Below, one piece after another: positions 27,079 to 36,981 of a stretch of 64,000 nt of DNA. This DNA comes from Bacteroidota bacterium (GTDB lineage Bacteria; Bacteroidota; Bacteroidia; Bacteroidales; Lentimicrobiaceae). The notes below the pieces were generated by a model that saw nothing but the letters and a program-made list of their open reading frames with translations, ran no database searches and was not told where the DNA came from. The translations under genes were made by a program, and so were the position numbers. Position 1 is the first letter of the stretch. Each line of letters begins with the position of its first letter. The stretch spans positions 418,890-482,889 of the forward strand of contig JAEZDY010000023.1 of the NCBI GenBank assembly GCA_023417935.1. The letters run 5' to 3'.

Positions 27079-28581
27079 ATGCTTAATAAATATTCTCTCC
27101 TCATCTTTTTCACCTTTATAACACTCGTTTCTTTAAGCCAGGAACGTAAGAAAATACGTCTGATTCAAGCTGAGGAAGCCGTATATGACAGAACGCTTGG
27201 TGAAGATGTACAAAGGATAATTGGCAATGCAGTTTTTGAGCATGAGGGCGCTTATATGTATTGCGATTCAGCTCATCTGAATAATGCAAACAATAGCATG
27301 AAAGCATATAGCCGGGTGCATATCAAGTCAAGTGACACACTCCACTTATATGGCGATTCAATATACTACAATGGTGAGACAAAAGTTGCCGAAGTATTTG
27401 ATAACGTCAAACTTATTGACAATAAAACCGTCCTTACAACTGATAAGATGATTTTTGACCGGAATACCGGGATTGCATCTTACACTACCGGCGGTCATAT
27501 AGTAAATGAAGGAAATACGCTAGATAGTAAGCGAGGATACTATCATACCAATTCAAAAGACTTTTTCTTCAGGATTGATGTGGTACTTGTTAACCCTGAT
27601 TACACAATGAATTGCGACACACTTGAGTATAATACACAAACCAAGATCTCGAAATTCAAAGGTCCTACATACATAAAAGGTGAAGAAACTGACATTTACG
27701 CTGAAAACGGATGGTATAACACTGAGACTGATATCTCGGAATTCAATGAGAATGCGAGGGTTAGGAATGGTGATCAGGTACTAACAGGTGATAGTTTGTA
27801 TTATGAGCGCAAAAATGGTTACGGTCAGGCTTTCAGGAATATCAGAGTTATTGATACTGTGCAGAATATGATCATCTATGGCCAGTATGCTGTTTACAAC
27901 AAATCATTGGGTTATACAATGATTACATTGAAGCCTGAAGCACACATGGTAGATGACAATGATACGCTTTTTATGCATTCTGATACAATGCGCGCAACTT
28001 TTGATTCTGCTCAGAATTCAAAGGAAATCTTTGCCTATTACCACATGAAATTCTTTAGGTCAAACTTACAGGGAATGGCTGATTCTCTTGTATATACATT
28101 CAAGGATTCCACGCTCCGCTTACATAAAGAACCCGTATTATGGACAGAGGGGAACCAGTTAACTGCCGATTCAATATTCGTTATTACAGGTAAGAAAGAA
28201 ATTAAGAAACTATTCCTTTATAGTTCAGCTTTCCTGGTTTCAAAAGACACTACTGGTTATAACCAGATTAAAGGGAGGAATATGACCGGTTTCTTTAAGG
28301 ACAATGAGCTCGTACAGCTTACTGTAACAGGTAACTCAGAGACTATATATTGGGTTCGTGAAGAGGATGGTACTCTCACAGGAATAAATAAAGCTTTTTC
28401 AAGCAATATGAATATCCTACTCCGCGAAAAGAAAATTAATAAAATAACTTATCTTGAGAAACCAACGGCAGTACTTCACCCTGAAACAGATTTAAGTCCT
28501 GCTGACCTCTTGCTAAAAGATTTTCGTTGGTACGGGGAGCGCCGGCCACTTAACAGGTATGATATTTTTAAGTGGGAATAA
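27079..28581 (+). CDS. OstA-like periplasmic protein (LptA/LptD jelly-roll family)
   Basis: The 500-residue protein has a signal peptide (about 1-21, cut after VSLSQ). It consists of repeated short beta segments of the OstA/LptA type: runs such as YMYCDSAHLN, LHLYGDSIYYNGE, VLTTDKMIFDR and TLEYNTQTKISKF that recur every 25-30 residues. This pattern builds the elongated jelly-roll that carries LPS across the periplasm. It is longer than E. coli LptA (about 185 residues), as is usual for the OstA-like proteins of this phylum. It is encoded near lptD, which supports a role in LPS transport. Confidence 0.85.
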   Translation: MLNKYSLLIFFTFITLVSLSQERKKIRLIQAEEAVYDRTLGEDVQRIIGNAVFEHEGAYMYCDSAHLNNANNSMKAYSRVHIKSSDTLHLYGDSIYYNGETKVAEVFDNVKLIDNKTVLTTDKMIFDRNTGIASYTTGGHIVNEGNTLDSKRGYYHTNSKDFFFRIDVVLVNPDYTMNCDTLEYNTQTKISKFKGPTYIKGEETDIYAENGWYNTETDISEFNENARVRNGDQVLTGDSLYYERKNGYGQAFRNIRVIDTVQNMIIYGQYAVYNKSLGYTMITLKPEAHMVDDNDTLFMHSDTMRATFDSAQNSKEIFAYYHMKFFRSNLQGMADSLVYTFKDSTLRLHKEPVLWTEGNQLTADSIFVITGKKEIKKLFLYSSAFLVSKDTTGYNQIKGRNMTGFFKDNELVQLTVTGNSETIYWVREEDGTLTGINKAFSSNMNILLREKKINKITYLEKPTAVLHPETDLSPADLLLKDFRWYGERRPLNRYDIFKWE

Positions 28582-28605
28582 AGATGTGGCAATAAACTAT
28601 CTAAC

Positions 28606-29898
28606 CTAGCTATCGTATACTACCTTTATGGCTGAAGTTCTTAATCTTTTCTTCAGCCATTCGCTTACTTGCTCTTTTTCGTCATCGGTTAAGCCTTTGT
28701 CACGCAAGGTTATAAATATAATTGCCATCTTCACTGCTTTATTTTTAGGGTCACTGTAAACATAACCCTCAGCAAATGATGAAGCTGCAATGTTTGGGTA
28801 CAATGCATTTAATTCCAAATACAATTGCTGACCAAGAATTTGCATATTTCGAATGCTATCTTGTTGGGATTTTAGACGCAAACTTAATCGGTTGATTTCG
28901 CTATTAAAAAGATCTTCTTCAACCTTGTTATCATTATTCACTGAAAAACCTTGTTGAATATTAAGTGCAGCACTATCTATTGCGTGCAATCTTGCTGTTT
29001 GATTGAGAAATAGTTTTTGATCAGGAGTAAGGAGATTGCCGCCATAAACTAAAGTTATTACTTTTTTCTCAGGATTAACCTCCTGTCGCATAAGGTAGCT
29101 TCCTTCCAAAATGCCTATTGCCCTGGTAAATTTTGAAGCATTTTCTATAAACCTTTCCTTCTGCACAAGCTGATAACCCAGGTAGATACTTGGTATAGTT
29201 GTAATTAATATAACTAATGAAATCCAGCTATTAACTCTTTTCTTCTGCTTGGGTTCTATAATTGTTCGTAGAGGAAATTTCAGGAACTGCGACATAGCAA
29301 CAGCCGAAAGCCCAATAAACACAGCATTTATAGTAAACAGGTACATTGCACCAAAAAAGTAATTCAACTGAAATGATGCTAGTCCATAACCTGCAGTGCA
29401 TAATGGCGGCATCAGTGCAGTGGCAATAGCTACACCCGGAATTACATTCCCTTTCTGCCGGCTAACTGTAGCCAGTATACCTGCTAGTCCACCAAACAAT
29501 GCTATCAAAACATCATAGATTGTTGGGCTTGTTCGGGCAAGTAATTCAGAATGTGCAGTAGAAACCGGACTAATTAAGAAATAACCTGCAGATGCAAATA
29601 AACCGGCAATTACTGCAAACAACAAGTTTTTAAGTGCCTTTCGAAAAAGTGCAAAATCATAAGTTGCAATACTATAACCAACACCATTAATAGGCCCCAT
29701 CAATGGTGATATAAGCATGGCACCTATAATCACCGCGGTTGAATTCATATTGAGTCCTACAGACGCAACAACAATCGCAAAAACTAGAATCCAGAGATTT
29801 GTACCCTTGAAGATCAGATCCTTTTCTATAGCTTGGTGGATCTTCTCATAATCTTCAATCTCACTCTCTATATCCAAATAATCTAACCACTTCTTCAT
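28606..29898 (-). CDS. DUF389 integral membrane protein
   Basis: The 430-residue protein has an N-terminal DUF389 domain with several membrane helices (about 35-240) containing the family signatures STAVIIGAMLISPLMGPI and AIATALMPPLCTAG. A soluble helical part (about 260-430) follows. Function of the family is not established; transport has been proposed. It follows the MCE protein gene by 7 bases, so it belongs to the amidase-MCE-DUF389 operon. Confidence 0.85.
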   Translation of the reverse strand: MKKWLDYLDIESEIEDYEKIHQAIEKDLIFKGTNLWILVFAIVVASVGLNMNSTAVIIGAMLISPLMGPINGVGYSIATYDFALFRKALKNLLFAVIAGLFASAGYFLISPVSTAHSELLARTSPTIYDVLIALFGGLAGILATVSRQKGNVIPGVAIATALMPPLCTAGYGLASFQLNYFFGAMYLFTINAVFIGLSAVAMSQFLKFPLRTIIEPKQKKRVNSWISLVILITTIPSIYLGYQLVQKERFIENASKFTRAIGILEGSYLMRQEVNPEKKVITLVYGGNLLTPDQKLFLNQTARLHAIDSAALNIQQGFSVNNDNKVEEDLFNSEINRLSLRLKSQQDSIRNMQILGQQLYLELNALYPNIAASSFAEGYVYSDPKNKAVKMAIIFITLRDKGLTDDEKEQVSEWLKKRLRTSAIKVVYDS

Positions 29899-29905
29899 CC
29901 GATTC

Positions 29906-30913
29906 CTAGTTTGGGTCTTGAATAAGTACTTCTTCGGTGGTTACTTTCGAGGGCCGCCCAAAAACAGAGAAGTGAACATACCGTTTCGGGTTTAGTCTGA
30001 TATCTTCGAGTAAAAGATCTAATTGTTTTGAGGAGGATTGAAGATCATTATATAACTTGTCATCGTTTATTAGCAGCCCTAAATTACCTTCCCCTCTGTT
30101 TATCTTATCAGTTGCGGCTGTTAGATTACGAATCGAGTTCTCCAGATTTTTAATTGTTTGTGCCAGGTTAGATTGTGCAATTGAATCACTTATTGAGGCA
30201 GTATTTGAAATTATCCTGGTAAGGTTATCGTTGTTTTCATTAATATTATTACTGATAGATTCAACATTGGATAAAATTTTTTGCAATCTTGTTTTCTCAC
30301 TAGTCATTAAAGTATCAATTGTATTTGTAGCATTCTCAACATTGCGAATTGAGTACCGCATACTTTCAATACTTCTTCTCAGGTTTTCACGTGTTCTCAT
30401 GTTAAACACATCGCCTAGCGCAGTAATAACTGTATCAATACTACTCATCATACTCCCGGCCTTCTGTAAGATCGGCTGAACCATTTGATTTACCTCTTCC
30501 TGTATACTCATAGCTATATCAGAGTCAATCGTATCACCTGAATTTAGAGATGCAGTGGAATTACCAATTAGAATTTCAATTCCTTTAGTACCTAAAAGAT
30601 CAGAACTATACAGACGTGCAGTTGAATTTTGAGGAATGTTAATATCATTAGATACAGTGAGCTCTACAATGACCTGCGAGGGATTAACTTCACTAAAGTA
30701 TATATCATCAACCTGTCCAACATTTAAGCCGCTAATGGTTACAGAATTTGCTTTCATTAATCCTGAAACGTTGTTATACTTCACATAAAAAGTTCTGTGC
30801 TTATTGAAAAGATCTTTTCCTTTTAGATAATTAAAGCCCCAAATAAAGGCAACTATAGTTATAACCGTAACTACTCCGGTTTTGAGTTCTCTTGATAGTC
30901 TAATAGTCTTCAT
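29906..30913 (-). CDS. MlaD/MCE-domain protein
   Basis: The 335-residue protein has one N-terminal membrane helix (about 12-30), an MCE domain (about 38-115; NVSGLMKANSVTISGLNVGQV), and a long helical, probably coiled-coil region (about 140-290) rich in Asn, Ser and Glu. MCE proteins form rings or tubes that carry phospholipids between inner and outer membrane. The partner permease and ATPase (MlaE/MlaF) are not in the window. It lies 18 bases after the amidase gene and 7 before the DUF389 gene. Confidence 0.88.
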   Translation of the reverse strand: MKTIRLSRELKTGVVTVITIVAFIWGFNYLKGKDLFNKHRTFYVKYNNVSGLMKANSVTISGLNVGQVDDIYFSEVNPSQVIVELTVSNDINIPQNSTARLYSSDLLGTKGIEILIGNSTASLNSGDTIDSDIAMSIQEEVNQMVQPILQKAGSMMSSIDTVITALGDVFNMRTRENLRRSIESMRYSIRNVENATNTIDTLMTSEKTRLQKILSNVESISNNINENNDNLTRIISNTASISDSIAQSNLAQTIKNLENSIRNLTAATDKINRGEGNLGLLINDDKLYNDLQSSSKQLDLLLEDIRLNPKRYVHFSVFGRPSKVTTEEVLIQDPN

Positions 30914-30931
30914 AGTATTATTACTGCGGTA

Positions 30932-32221
30932 TTACTTGCCAAGTAACTTATTGGCCTCGCTTATGCTGATTCTTTCGTTATTGTAAAAAGCTATTACAAA
31001 GCAATCCTTAAATCCAGCTCTATTTAATTCTTTGACATGTGCATTAGCTGCCTCTTGTGATTTCTCATTACCGTATGTGTACTTGTATAGTCCATCATGA
31101 AAATAATAATCAACATTTTTAAGTCCTCTAAACTCATCAGCACCTGATTTATGTAGCGACTTTGACACAAGAAATTGTACTTTAAAAACAACTGACTGAT
31201 CATAAGGTTTTTCTTGATCTGTAGCAGCCTTATCATTAGTTTCTATAAGCACTGCATTAGTGACAACAGGTTGTGCATCAGCAGGATTATGATCAGCCAT
31301 TGAGCTAAGAGCTCCATCTTTTTGGGCTAATAAAGGAGTTTCATGAGTTGTTACGGCAACTTTATTATTATTTACAGTTTCTTTAAGTCCCTTTTCTTTA
31401 GCATTAGGGGCCTGTTTTTCAGTTTCCTTATTAGCAAGTGGTGCAGGAGTTCGTTCTACAGTTTGCTTATACTCTTTAACGGCTCTGAATATTGCAGAAG
31501 CAATGTAAGTCTGACCTTCATCACTAGCAAGCATTTTTTCCTCTTTAACATTGCTAATAAAGCCTGCCTCAATCAGAATTGAAGGCATGGTAGTTTTATA
31601 CAAAACAAGAAAACCAGCCTGTTTAACTCCTCTGTCAAACAAATTAACCCTATCCTTAAAATGCTTCTGAACGTTGCTGGCTAATCCCAAACTCTGGTCG
31701 AGATATGCATTCTGGAGCATTGAGAAAAAAATGTACCCTTCGGGAGATGTAGGATCAAACCCGTCATACTTAACATGATAGTCCTCTTCGAGAAGGATAG
31801 AAGCATTCTCTGTTTGTGCTACAGAAAGATTTGCATCACTTTTGTGAAGCCCCATAACATAAGTTTCTGATCCGTAAGGAGTAGTTGATTTGTTGGCATT
31901 ACAATGTATTGAAATAAACAAATCGGCTTTAGCCTCATTCGCAATTTTTGCCCTTCTGTATAATTCAACAAATACATCTGTTTTTCGTGTGTATATTACT
32001 TCAACATCAGGCAAGTTCTCCTCTATAAATTTGCCTGTCTTTAAAGCTATTGACAACACAATATCCTTTTCTTTTGATATTTTGCCAACTGCACCTGGAT
32101 CATGGCCTCCATGCCCCGCATCAATAACAACCTTTTTCACTTTTTGACCATCAGCTTGCAGTGTAAAAAAGCAAACTAAAACCGAGAGAATAATTAGCGA
32201 GAAAAAGCGTTTTAACTCCAT
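30932..32221 (-). CDS. N-acetylmuramoyl-L-alanine amidase with SPOR-like C-terminus
   Basis: The 429-residue exported enzyme has a signal peptide (about 1-25) and an Amidase_3 domain (about 30-245). Zinc ligands are in IDAGHGGHDPGA and in SIHCNAN, and the catalytic Glu region is PSILIEAGFISN. A Lys/Ala-rich linker leads to a C-terminal SPOR-like domain (about 345-425), which binds denuded septal peptidoglycan. The enzyme cuts the amide bond between muramic acid and stem peptides, mainly in cell separation. First gene of the operon with the MCE and DUF389 proteins. Confidence 0.93.
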   Translation of the reverse strand: MELKRFFSLIILSVLVCFFTLQADGQKVKKVVIDAGHGGHDPGAVGKISKEKDIVLSIALKTGKFIEENLPDVEVIYTRKTDVFVELYRRAKIANEAKADLFISIHCNANKSTTPYGSETYVMGLHKSDANLSVAQTENASILLEEDYHVKYDGFDPTSPEGYIFFSMLQNAYLDQSLGLASNVQKHFKDRVNLFDRGVKQAGFLVLYKTTMPSILIEAGFISNVKEEKMLASDEGQTYIASAIFRAVKEYKQTVERTPAPLANKETEKQAPNAKEKGLKETVNNNKVAVTTHETPLLAQKDGALSSMADHNPADAQPVVTNAVLIETNDKAATDQEKPYDQSVVFKVQFLVSKSLHKSGADEFRGLKNVDYYFHDGLYKYTYGNEKSQEAANAHVKELNRAGFKDCFVIAFYNNERISISEANKLLGK

Positions 32222-32390
32222 GTTAATTTATATTAGTTTTGACTAATAATTCAGCTAATCAGTTTTCACCACAAGAATGAAACGTAATCGTCTAATTGCT
32301 AAAGGTTTATCGTTAAGATATCTGTTTTTAGTATTTCATTAGTTGATCAATTTACTGATTAATTCTAAAAAAGAACAACTTACCAACACA

Positions 32391-32398
32391 CAAATTTA
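32391..32398 (-). promoter_or_regulatory. Candidate -7 promoter element for the amidase-MCE-DUF389 operon
   Basis: The minus strand reads TAAATTTG, matching TAnnTTTG, about 170 bases upstream of the amidase start in the divergent region shared with lptD. The long distance makes it uncertain. Confidence 0.3.
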
Positions 32399-32404
32399 AG
32401 ATAA

Positions 32405-35107
32405 TTGAAGCATACTGAGTACAATTTTTATACTGTTTTTTGGCCCAAAGCAAAGATATTCTGGGTTCTATTACTTTTTTCTTCATTTGTAAGGGTGGAT
32501 TTGTTTGCTCAAACTGATACAACATTCAAATCTCCGGATTCTTTAAATATTAGACCTCAGGGAAACGATTCCATAATTATTAACATATCTGATACTTTAA
32601 TCACTACTGATACCACGGTAGTATTTAACAACGGCAATAAAAAGAAAAGCGCAATAACTTCAAAAGTTGAATACAGTGCCACTGATTCTATTAGTTTAGA
32701 TTTAGGTAATCAAAAAGTGTTCCTTTTCAGGGATGCCGATATAAAATATGAAAATATAAAGCAAAAAGCAGCCTATATTGAGATTGACTTTAATTCAAAC
32801 GTATTAACCGCTAAGCCACGTGCTGATTCAAGCGGTAAAGCATACGGAATGCCTGAGTTCTCTGAAGGTGATCAATCCTTCCGCTCTAAGGAAATGAAAT
32901 ACAACTTTAAGACCAGGAAAGGATTTATCAAAAGTGTAATTACCCAAGAAGGTAAAGGCTATTTGCATGGTGAGCTGGTTAAGAAGATGGACAACGATGT
33001 AAGTAACCTGCACGGTGGTGGTTATACGACTTGTGATCTTGACCACCCACACTTTAGTTTGAAATTTACAAAAGCTAAAGTTATACCAAACAACAAGATT
33101 GTTACCGGTCCGGCATATATGACTATTGAAGATGTGCCTATACCTATTATTCTTCCTTTTGGACTGTTCCCTAATAAACGGGGACAAACATCGGGCGTTG
33201 TAATTCCTACATATGGTGAATCAACTGAAAGGGGGTTTTATCTAGAGAACGGCGGATATTATTTTGGAATCAGTGATTACATGGAGCTAAGACTAGTAGG
33301 AGATATTTTTTCAAGAGGCAGCTGGGCTGTTAAGCCATTATTTAATTATAGAAAGAGGTACAAATTCAACGGAGCCTTCAATTTTAATTATGCAATTAAT
33401 ACTTCAGGGGTACGTGAAAGTCCTCAATATCAAAAACGAAGGGATTTTCAGGTTAACTGGACTCACCGGCAAGATCCCAAAGCAAGGCCTAAAAGCCAAT
33501 TCAATGCAAGTGTTAAATTTGGCTCATCTAATTTCACAAGATATAACCCCGTTAGTGTAGCAGACCATTTAACAAATACTTTTGGATCAAGTGTGAGTTA
33601 TACCACAACACTGGGTGAAAGAGTTTCGTTTGGAGCAGCGCTTGAACATCGCCAAAATACTACCAACAAAACTATTAATCTTACACTGCCCTCAGTTAAC
33701 CTATCAGTAAACAGGTTTTATCCTTTCAGATTACCAGGCAAAGCTAGTAACCTCAGGTGGTACGATAATATAAGTGTTACATACAGCATGAATGCAAGGA
33801 ATGAGGTTGAAACATACGATTCACTTCTTTTTACCCGGAATTTTGCCAAGGGATTCAGAAATGGGGTTCAACATAGTGTTCCGATTAGTTTAACACTAAA
33901 AGTGCTTAAGTATTTTACCCTCACAAATTCTATTCAACTTAATGAGCGATGGTATTCACAGAGTATAATCAATACGTGGGTAAACGATACATTATTTACT
34001 ATAGAAAATAATAAGAGAGATACATTGGTTGGATATATGCGTACTGATACAATTTCAGGCTTTAAAGCTATACACGAGTATAGTTATAGCTCAGGATTAA
34101 ACACCAATCTCTATGGCATGCTCCAATTTAAAAAGGGACCTGTAAGAGCTGTGCGACATGTTCTTCGGCCTTCAGTTGGCTTCTCATACAGGCCTGATTT
34201 TGGATCACCACGTTTGGGCTACTTCCGCTCAGTTCAATCTGATTCAACAGGTCGTATACAGAACTATTCAATATTTGGAGATGGAAGGTATAACTCCGTT
34301 TATGGTAATCCTTCACGAGGCAAATCAGGGAGGCTCAACTTTAGCCTTAACAATAATCTTGAAATGAAAGTTCGATCCACGAAAGACACGATAACCGGCA
34401 CAAAAAAAATAATGCTTATTGAAAGCCTTACCCTGGGAACTTCATACGATCTTGCTGTTGATACACTGAAATGGCAACCACTTTCACTATCAGCACGTAC
34501 TACTCTCTTCAAGAAATTAACTGTTCAATATAATGCAAGGTATGAGCCTTATGTTAAAACTGATGACGGAAGAACAATCAATAAGTTTGAATGGGATGTT
34601 AACCAAAGGTTATTTAGAAAAGAGAATTCATCCTGGAATTTTTCTATGACCTATAATTTTACTTCAGGCTCTAAAAAAGCTTTGAATCAAGGCAGTTCTG
34701 TTGTTGTGCCTCTTGAACAGGCTGAAGAAATAGTTGCAGCCCCTGATAATTATATTGACTGGAACAATTCCTGGAACATCAATTTTAGCTATAATCTGCG
34801 GTATAATGATCAGTTAAAGTATCCTGAGCGATCAATGGAGCATAAGCTTGTGCAAACCTTAGGTTTCAATGGTTCAGTCAATGTTACTCCAAAGTGGAAA
34901 CTTGATGTTGCATCTGGCTACGACTTTGAAACTAATAAACTTTCGTACACTTCCTTGAACGTATACCGTGATCTGCACTGCTGGGAAATGCGTTTTAACT
35001 GGATTCCCATAGGCTATCTAAAAAGCTGGAACTTCTTTATTAAGGTAAAAGCAGAGGTATTACAGGACCTTAAATTGAATCGCAAAAAGGATTTCAGGGA
35101 TAATTAA
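32405..35107 (+). CDS. lptD: LPS assembly outer-membrane protein LptD
   Basis: About 900 residues: a signal peptide (ending about FAQ36), a periplasmic OstA jelly-roll (about 95-260) and a large C-terminal beta-barrel. LptD inserts LPS into the outer leaflet. Recognisable segments are VFLFRDADIKYEN, EGDQSFRSKEMKYNF, YTTCDLDHPHFSL and the LptD-type PIPIILPFGLFPNKRG. Only two cysteines exist, Cys210 in the jelly-roll and Cys859 close to the last strands (DLHCWEMRF), the same relative places as the interdomain disulfide in E. coli. No ATG lies before the signal peptide and a stop sits directly upstream, so TTG at 32405 is the likely start. Confidence 0.9.
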   Translation: MKHTEYNFYTVFWPKAKIFWVLLLFSSFVRVDLFAQTDTTFKSPDSLNIRPQGNDSIIINISDTLITTDTTVVFNNGNKKKSAITSKVEYSATDSISLDLGNQKVFLFRDADIKYENIKQKAAYIEIDFNSNVLTAKPRADSSGKAYGMPEFSEGDQSFRSKEMKYNFKTRKGFIKSVITQEGKGYLHGELVKKMDNDVSNLHGGGYTTCDLDHPHFSLKFTKAKVIPNNKIVTGPAYMTIEDVPIPIILPFGLFPNKRGQTSGVVIPTYGESTERGFYLENGGYYFGISDYMELRLVGDIFSRGSWAVKPLFNYRKRYKFNGAFNFNYAINTSGVRESPQYQKRRDFQVNWTHRQDPKARPKSQFNASVKFGSSNFTRYNPVSVADHLTNTFGSSVSYTTTLGERVSFGAALEHRQNTTNKTINLTLPSVNLSVNRFYPFRLPGKASNLRWYDNISVTYSMNARNEVETYDSLLFTRNFAKGFRNGVQHSVPISLTLKVLKYFTLTNSIQLNERWYSQSIINTWVNDTLFTIENNKRDTLVGYMRTDTISGFKAIHEYSYSSGLNTNLYGMLQFKKGPVRAVRHVLRPSVGFSYRPDFGSPRLGYFRSVQSDSTGRIQNYSIFGDGRYNSVYGNPSRGKSGRLNFSLNNNLEMKVRSTKDTITGTKKIMLIESLTLGTSYDLAVDTLKWQPLSLSARTTLFKKLTVQYNARYEPYVKTDDGRTINKFEWDVNQRLFRKENSSWNFSMTYNFTSGSKKALNQGSSVVVPLEQAEEIVAAPDNYIDWNNSWNINFSYNLRYNDQLKYPERSMEHKLVQTLGFNGSVNVTPKWKLDVASGYDFETNKLSYTSLNVYRDLHCWEMRFNWIPIGYLKSWNFFIKVKAEVLQDLKLNRKKDFRDN

Positions 35108-35188
35108 TGTTAACCAGAGTTACAATTAAGGGTGCTTAATTAGTTTTAAGTTATCTTCACTATTTCCCATTTCTTATGATCAAATTTA

Positions 35189-35196
35189 TACTTTTG
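35189..35196 (+). promoter_or_regulatory. Candidate -7 promoter element directly before the ClC gene
   Basis: TACTTTTG followed by C matches TAnnTTTG and ends only 5 bases before the ATG, the same arrangement as at lepA. Confidence 0.45.
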
Positions 35197-35201
35197 CATT
35201 C

Positions 35202-36977
35202 ATGTTACTGAATATCCCTTTAATAAGGTTGCAAAAGTGGAGGCTTAAAAATATCAGCCATCGCAATTTCATTTATATTATTAGCCTTGTAGTTGGGCTG
35301 GCTAGTGGACTGTCAGCTGTCGTACTTAAGAATGCAGTTTTCTATACTCACTATTTTTTAACTGAAGGATTTGAAAATGAGGCAGCTAACTTGCTTTATC
35401 TTGCTTATCCCCTACTTGGAATGGTAATAACTTTTCTTTTTGTAAAGTACTTTGTAAAGGATAATATTTCCCATGGTATCAGTAAAATACTTTATGCTAT
35501 TTCAAAAAATAACAGCCACATCAAGCCTCACAATAATTACTCATCCCTTGTTGCAAGTACTATTACCGTTGGTTTCGGAGGATCAGTAGGGCTTGAGGCA
35601 CCAATCGTACTCACAGGGGCATCTATTGGATCAAACATGGCCAGAGTATTAAGGCTTGATTACAGGTCCATTACACTTATGATTGGCTGTGGCGCTGCTG
35701 GTGCTATTGCGGGCATTTTCAACGCCCCCATTGCGGGTGTATTATTCGGTCTTGAAGTTCTTATGCTTGATTTAACGATGGGATCCTTGATACCGTTGCT
35801 AATTGCATCAGTAGCAGGTGCAACCCTTTCTTCTTTTCTTATGGGGAAATCAGTGCTGTTTGCTTTCTATGCATTGGCTCCATTCAACCTTCAAAATATT
35901 CCTTTTTATATATTACTCGGTGTAGTTGCCGGATTTGTCTCACTCTATTTTGTTAGAGCTAACAGGCACATCGAATTTAAAGTTAGCCAGATTAAAAAAC
36001 CATACCAGCGTCTTATTATATCTGGTATCATTGTTAGTTTTCTTATTTTTCTTTTACCTCCACTATATGGTGAAGGTTATGATATGCTAACTGACATATT
36101 GAACGGTAGGGGTGACAATCTTTTAAATGGAAGCTTTTTCTATTACTTTAAGGAGAATTCCTACCTATTTCTACTGTTAGTTGTCATGATACTTGCTTTC
36201 AAGGTAGTAGCCATGTCATTTACAACCGCAGGGGGAGGTATAGGCGGAGTGTTTGCTCCTTCGCTCTTCATGGGTGGGGTTACCGGTTTTTTAGTTGCTC
36301 GCACAATTAACACTTTTAGATTGGCTGATATTCCCGAAAGCAATTTTGCACTTGCCGGAATGGCAGGTGTAATGGCAGCCGTAATGCACGCGCCTTTAAC
36401 AGCTATATTCCTTATTGCTGAGATTACCGGAGGATATGAGTTTTTCCTTCCTTTGATGATTACCTCAACAATTGCCTTTCTAACAATTAATTTCTACGAA
36501 CGGCATAATATATATTCAAAACGACTGGCTGACAGAGGGGAATTAATAACCCATGATAAGGACAAAGCCGCACTTACGCGTATGAAGATCAATAAGTTGG
36601 TTGAGCATAATTTCCTTACTGTAAAACCTGATGCTACCCTTGGAGAGTTAGTTAAAATTATAGCCAAATCAGAGCGGAATGTATTTCCGGTGGTTGATGA
36701 GGAAAATAACTTTATGGGAGTTGTATTCATTAATGATATCCGCAATATTATCTTTGAAACGGAACTATACAATTCAACTTTTGTGAGGAATCTAATGTTT
36801 ATGCCCGATACAATCATAAATCTGGACGCTACAATGGAAGATGTTGCAAAAAAATTTAATGAAACATCACATTATAACTTACCCGTTCTCAACAATGGCA
36901 AGTATATTGGATTTGTTTCACGGGCCAACGTCTTTTCAGCATATAGAGACCTTGTAAAAGAATTTTCGCAGGATTAG
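35202..36977 (+). CDS. ClC-family chloride channel/antiporter with CBS domains
   Basis: The 591-residue protein has about 10-12 membrane helices (about 20-435) and two cytosolic CBS domains (about 455-590; VFPVVDEENNFMGVVFINDI and YNLPVLNNGKYIGFVSRANV). The selectivity motifs are recognisable as GGSVGLEAPIVLTG, keeping the gating glutamate of GKEGP, and GGIGGVFAPSLFMGG for GxFxP; the first GSGIP motif is altered (NISHGIS). It likely exchanges chloride and protons or conducts anions; CBS domains suggest nucleotide control. Its stop is 4 bases from the PAP2 gene. Confidence 0.92.
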   Translation: MLLNIPLIRLQKWRLKNISHRNFIYIISLVVGLASGLSAVVLKNAVFYTHYFLTEGFENEAANLLYLAYPLLGMVITFLFVKYFVKDNISHGISKILYAISKNNSHIKPHNNYSSLVASTITVGFGGSVGLEAPIVLTGASIGSNMARVLRLDYRSITLMIGCGAAGAIAGIFNAPIAGVLFGLEVLMLDLTMGSLIPLLIASVAGATLSSFLMGKSVLFAFYALAPFNLQNIPFYILLGVVAGFVSLYFVRANRHIEFKVSQIKKPYQRLIISGIIVSFLIFLLPPLYGEGYDMLTDILNGRGDNLLNGSFFYYFKENSYLFLLLVVMILAFKVVAMSFTTAGGGIGGVFAPSLFMGGVTGFLVARTINTFRLADIPESNFALAGMAGVMAAVMHAPLTAIFLIAEITGGYEFFLPLMITSTIAFLTINFYERHNIYSKRLADRGELITHDKDKAALTRMKINKLVEHNFLTVKPDATLGELVKIIAKSERNVFPVVDEENNFMGVVFINDIRNIIFETELYNSTFVRNLMFMPDTIINLDATMEDVAKKFNETSHYNLPVLNNGKYIGFVSRANVFSAYRDLVKEFSQD

Positions 36978-36981
36978 CATT

